Positions 60,648-62,803 of a DNA stretch of 62,803 nucleotides are shown in pieces. The DNA lies in contig JAKQII010000390.1 of assembly GCA_029557535.1 (NCBI GenBank), positions 1 to 62,803 of the forward strand, written 5' to 3'. The translations under genes were made by a program, and so were the position numbers. Source of the stretch: Acidobacteriota bacterium (GTDB lineage: Bacteria > Acidobacteriota > Blastocatellia > Pyrinomonadales > Pyrinomonadaceae). Position 1 is the first letter of the stretch. Each line of letters begins with the position of its first letter. The notes under the pieces are model-generated. The model saw only the letters and a program-made list of their open reading frames with translations, was not told the origin of the DNA and made no database searches.

Positions 60648-60770
60648 ACGGTAGACCGAAACCACAAGAGCGTCGTCGGCCCATTTTCGCGTTAAGGAAA
60701 AGCCAACCAGCGACCATCAATTATCAATCGTCAACCGCCTACCGCCTACCGCCTACCGTCTACCGTCTAG
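60637..60770. repeat. inverted heptamer-repeat array containing two stop codons
   Basis: CTAGACGGTAGACGGTAGAC (60637-60656) is the reverse complement of 60751-60770 at 19 of 20 positions. The right arm is preceded by further CCGCCTA heptamers (60735-60755), giving five tandem CCG(C/T)CTA units to 60769. The dsbD-like stop (60645-60647) and the stop of the minus gene (60767-60769) both fall inside the arms. Confidence 0.85.
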
Positions 60771-61441
60771 TCTTTCCCAAATTCGTACATCACGTAAACA
60801 TTTAGCGCGCCCGGCGTGATCTCGTGCCGGATCCCCGTCGCTTTCATTCGCAGGCTGCCGGCGTTTTGGATCGGCACCGTGAACGAAACCCGTTCCATCT
60901 GAAGGATATTGATCGGGTTGATCTTGCGGTCGATCGAAGATTGAACCATCCGTGCGAGCAATCCGCTTCCGATCCCGCCGGCCCCGCTCAGGTTGACCTC
61001 GCGCACCTTTGCCCGTCCGATCAAAGACTGTTTTTCCTTGTCGAATTCAAGTTCGATGCTTGTCTGTGCGACGCCGGAAAAATCAAGACAGCCAACGAAC
61101 GGCGGATTGTAGTTCCCTGAAAACGCGATCGGTGCCTGGATCTGTCCGTCGCGGAACCTCACAGCGGTCGCCACGCCGTCGACCTCGCGCTGCAGTTTTA
61201 TCGATTCGGTGCAGAGACCGGGCTCAGGGACGGGTCCGTTTACCGATCCATTCCCGTCGGGGTTTTCCGAACGATTGACCGAAAGAGGAAATTCGGGTGC
61301 GCCCGAATTCTTGAAGATCGCCTCGAGCAACGCGTCGAAGAACTTCTCATCGAGCCTGAGCGCAACTTCCGCGGACTGCGCGAAGGCCGGCGTACAGATG
61401 GTCAATACGATCAAAAACGCGACAGGAAACAGTCTTCTCAT
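60767..61441 (-). CDS. exported hypothetical protein, 224 aa
   Basis: A signal peptide (FPVAFLIVLTICTPAFAQ, 1-22) is followed by a beta-rich domain with VALRLDEKFFDALLEAIFKN and IAFSGNYNPPFVGCLDFSG. Two Cys (in GLCTES and VGCLDF) could form a disulfide. I do not recognise a characterised family. I chose ATG 61441; the longer frame to 61777 is a readthrough of the upstream gap. It is convergent with the dsbD-like gene and divergent from the NTF2-like gene. Confidence 0.75.
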   Translation of the reverse strand: MRRLFPVAFLIVLTICTPAFAQSAEVALRLDEKFFDALLEAIFKNSGAPEFPLSVNRSENPDGNGSVNGPVPEPGLCTESIKLQREVDGVATAVRFRDGQIQAPIAFSGNYNPPFVGCLDFSGVAQTSIELEFDKEKQSLIGRAKVREVNLSGAGGIGSGLLARMVQSSIDRKINPINILQMERVSFTVPIQNAGSLRMKATGIRHEITPGALNVYVMYEFGKD

Positions 61442-61565
61442 GATAAAACCTCTGAACGAATCTATCGCTAAATAGATAAGTTCGACAACTTGGACGTTGT
61501 CCGTCAATTCCGATTGCGCAAAAAGCGGGATCCGGTTGGTCGAATTAATGTAAAATACAAGCCGT

Positions 61566-62429
61566 ATGAAAACCGCATCCGTCGTCGCAATCGTCGTCCT
61601 GATGTGTCTAACGGTGCACGCCCAGCGCACCCTTCCCGTCAAATCGGACCTGCAGCGCCTGGTCGAAACCGAAAAGGAGTTTGCGCGGGCTGCTTCCGAA
61701 AAAGGCACCAAAGCCGCATTCCTGTCGTTTCTTGCGGATGACGGGATCGTCTTCAATCCAACGGAGATCAACGGCAAACTGTACTGGAAGAACCGTCCTG
61801 ATTCGCCGGCGCTGCTTTCGTGGAATCCGGTGTGGGCGGATATTTCGTCGAACGGAAACTTCGGTTACACGACCGGTGGGTGGGAATTTCGGCCAAAGGG
61901 CAAGAACGACAAGCCGACGGGATTCGGCGAATACGCGACGATCTGGGAAAAACAGGCAAGCGGCGAATACCGCGCGTTGCTCGATATAGGTATCTCACAT
62001 TCCTCGAGCAATTTATCGAAAGCCGGTTGGCGATCTCCGTCGGACGCCGGGCTCGGACAATCGCATGACAAACCGGTCGACGAAGAAATCTTGAATAACA
62101 TCTTTTCGAACAAGAGCATGGCCAACGGGTATTTCAATTATCTTGCGGACGACGCCATATTACTGCGCGATGGGAATCTACCGTTCAGCGGACGGAAAGC
62201 CGCTTTCCTCGGAATGGAACGGATGGAAAAGGAGTTCCCGGATTCCAGTTTCCTCAAGTTCAGTGCAAATACGTCGAAAATATACGGGAACATGATGTAC
62301 GTCTGGGGAGTGTATTCGCTGACGCACAAGGACAAATCCGTTACTCGCTGGAATTTTGCGCAGGTTTGGAAGCGCAGGGCAGGTAAGTGGCAGATCGTTC
62401 TCGACGTTTTCAACAAGATCGGGGAATAA
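61566..62429 (+). CDS. exported tandem NTF2-like (DUF4440/SnoaL-type) protein
   Basis: A signal peptide (1-19) precedes two NTF2-like alpha+beta domains: about 25-150 (LVETEKEFARAASEKGTKAA ... LADDGIVFNP ... YTTGGWEF) and about 165-287 (the DDAILLRDGNLPFSGRKAAF segment followed by YGNMMYVWGVYSL ... WKIVLDVF-like end RAGKWQIVLDVFN). Domain 1 is the better match to the DUF4440 type. Such proteins bind small ligands or act as enzymes, but no catalytic set can be named here. It is a single gene, with repeats downstream. Confidence 0.78.
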   Translation: MKTASVVAIVVLMCLTVHAQRTLPVKSDLQRLVETEKEFARAASEKGTKAAFLSFLADDGIVFNPTEINGKLYWKNRPDSPALLSWNPVWADISSNGNFGYTTGGWEFRPKGKNDKPTGFGEYATIWEKQASGEYRALLDIGISHSSSNLSKAGWRSPSDAGLGQSHDKPVDEEILNNIFSNKSMANGYFNYLADDAILLRDGNLPFSGRKAAFLGMERMEKEFPDSSFLKFSANTSKIYGNMMYVWGVYSLTHKDKSVTRWNFAQVWKRRAGKWQIVLDVFNKIGE

Positions 62430-62458
62430 TTTCAAAATTCAAAAAAACGTCAAGATAA

Positions 62459-62580
62459 GATTCAAGATTCAACAAGCGGCCCGAAAACGCGCATCGCAAA
62501 TGTCGAGTTTCTGGAGAATTGAATTTCGATTATTTATTGAGTTCTGAATCTTGAATTATGATTCTTAAATCGTTGAATCC
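62459..62580. repeat. scattered GATTCAA-type simple repeats
   Basis: GATTCAAGATTCAAC (62460-62474) and several GAATCTTGAATT-like inverted fragments (about 62547-62580) belong to the same family as the array at 36-199. The stretch from 62430 to 62591 holds no supported gene. Confidence 0.55.
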
Positions 62581-62591
62581 AGGAATTTAAG

Positions 62592-62785
62592 AGCCCCGAA
62601 GGGGCGACGCAGTGGTAACCCCGGTCGCGCGCAGCAAGCCTGGGGTCAAGTCGCCCGCGACGATCTCAGCCCCGAAGGGGCGACGCAACGGTAACCCCTA
62701 GCGCGCGAAGCAAGCCTGGGGACGAATCGCCCACGATGATCTCAGCCCCGAAGGGGCGCAGCAAAGTTGTAACACCCAGCGGACC
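62592..62785. repeat. 76-bp tandem repeat array (2.5 copies)
   Basis: AGCCCCGAAGGGGCG begins at 62592, 62668 and 62744, giving an exact 76-bp period. Copies 1 and 2 are near-identical in their first 30 and last 35 nt; the middle carries GGTAACCCC, then GCAAGCCTGGGG. The third copy is partial and diverged. Each unit can fold a GCCCC-GAA-GGGGC hairpin and an ACCCC/GGGG stem. The array continues towards the window edge with no supported gene. Confidence 0.85.
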
Positions 62786-62803
62786 GACTTACTATCTGTT
62801 CAT

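Noticed and set aside
62592-62785. CRISPR array
   Set aside because: The 76-bp units are homologous over nearly their full length, so there are no spacers.

Overview
The window looks like a chromosomal segment of an Acidobacteriota bacterium, probably class Blastocatellia (Pyrinomonadales-like). The pointers are a 1006-residue Oar-type TonB-dependent protein with an N-terminal carboxypeptidase-regulatory-like domain, two tandem VWFA-related secreted proteins of the acidobacterial type, a TPR-secretin-cohesin fusion, many exported proteins with short signal peptides, and moderately GC-rich DNA whose intergenic gaps carry short AT-rich and GGGATTTGGGAT-type repeats. The taxonomic call is inference from gene style, not from a marker-gene search.

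Layout. 1-5.4 kb: isoaspartyl peptidase/asparaginase, then a minus-strand isoprenoid operon (prenyl diphosphate synthase, an exported unknown, squalene/phytoene synthase, an unknown). 5.5-9 kb: coaBC, a family-4 uracil-DNA glycosylase, small membrane peptides and a NUDIX hydrolase. 9.2-11.6 kb: an exported catalase-peroxidase preceded by a PerR-box-like palindrome. 12-16.1 kb: the translation cluster rplM-rpsI-rpsB-tsf-pyrH-frr. 16.2-24.2 kb: a LolA-like exported protein, the Oar-like protein with a DUF5666-like partner, and a signalling operon (ECF sigma factor, DUF4870 protein, zinc-finger anti-sigma protein, bactofilin-like membrane protein). 24.3-31.9 kb: a type II secretion/type IV pilus-like operon (GspF, GspE, cohesin-tailed secretin, two pseudopilins, PilM). 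32.2-34.3 kb: two VWFA proteins.

34.3-37.8 kb is the most unusual part. It is a compact five-gene bacterial microcompartment (BMC) operon: two BMC hexamer shell proteins flank an acylating aldehyde dehydrogenase with a long C-terminal extension, plus two small membrane-anchored proteins not normally seen in BMC loci (a zinc-ribbon protein and a Ser/Asp/Gly heptad-repeat protein). No pentameric vertex protein, alcohol dehydrogenase or phosphotransacylase is present in the window.

38-47 kb: RodZ-like regulator, guaB, an ABC-F ATPase, a PpiC-type lipoprotein, rpmB, a RidA protein and a bifunctional Rel enzyme. 47-50.7 kb: a TonB-ExbB-ExbD-ExbD-TPR operon that would energise the Oar-like receptor. 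51-55.5 kb: secF-secD-yajC-tgt. The tgt frame carries an in-frame copy of the intergenic repeat. 55.5-62.4 kb: a MauE-thioredoxin-thioredoxin fusion, der, a DsbD-like protein, an exported unknown and a tandem NTF2-like protein. The window ends in a 76-bp tandem repeat array. I saw no rRNA, tRNA, CRISPR array, integrase or transposase gene.
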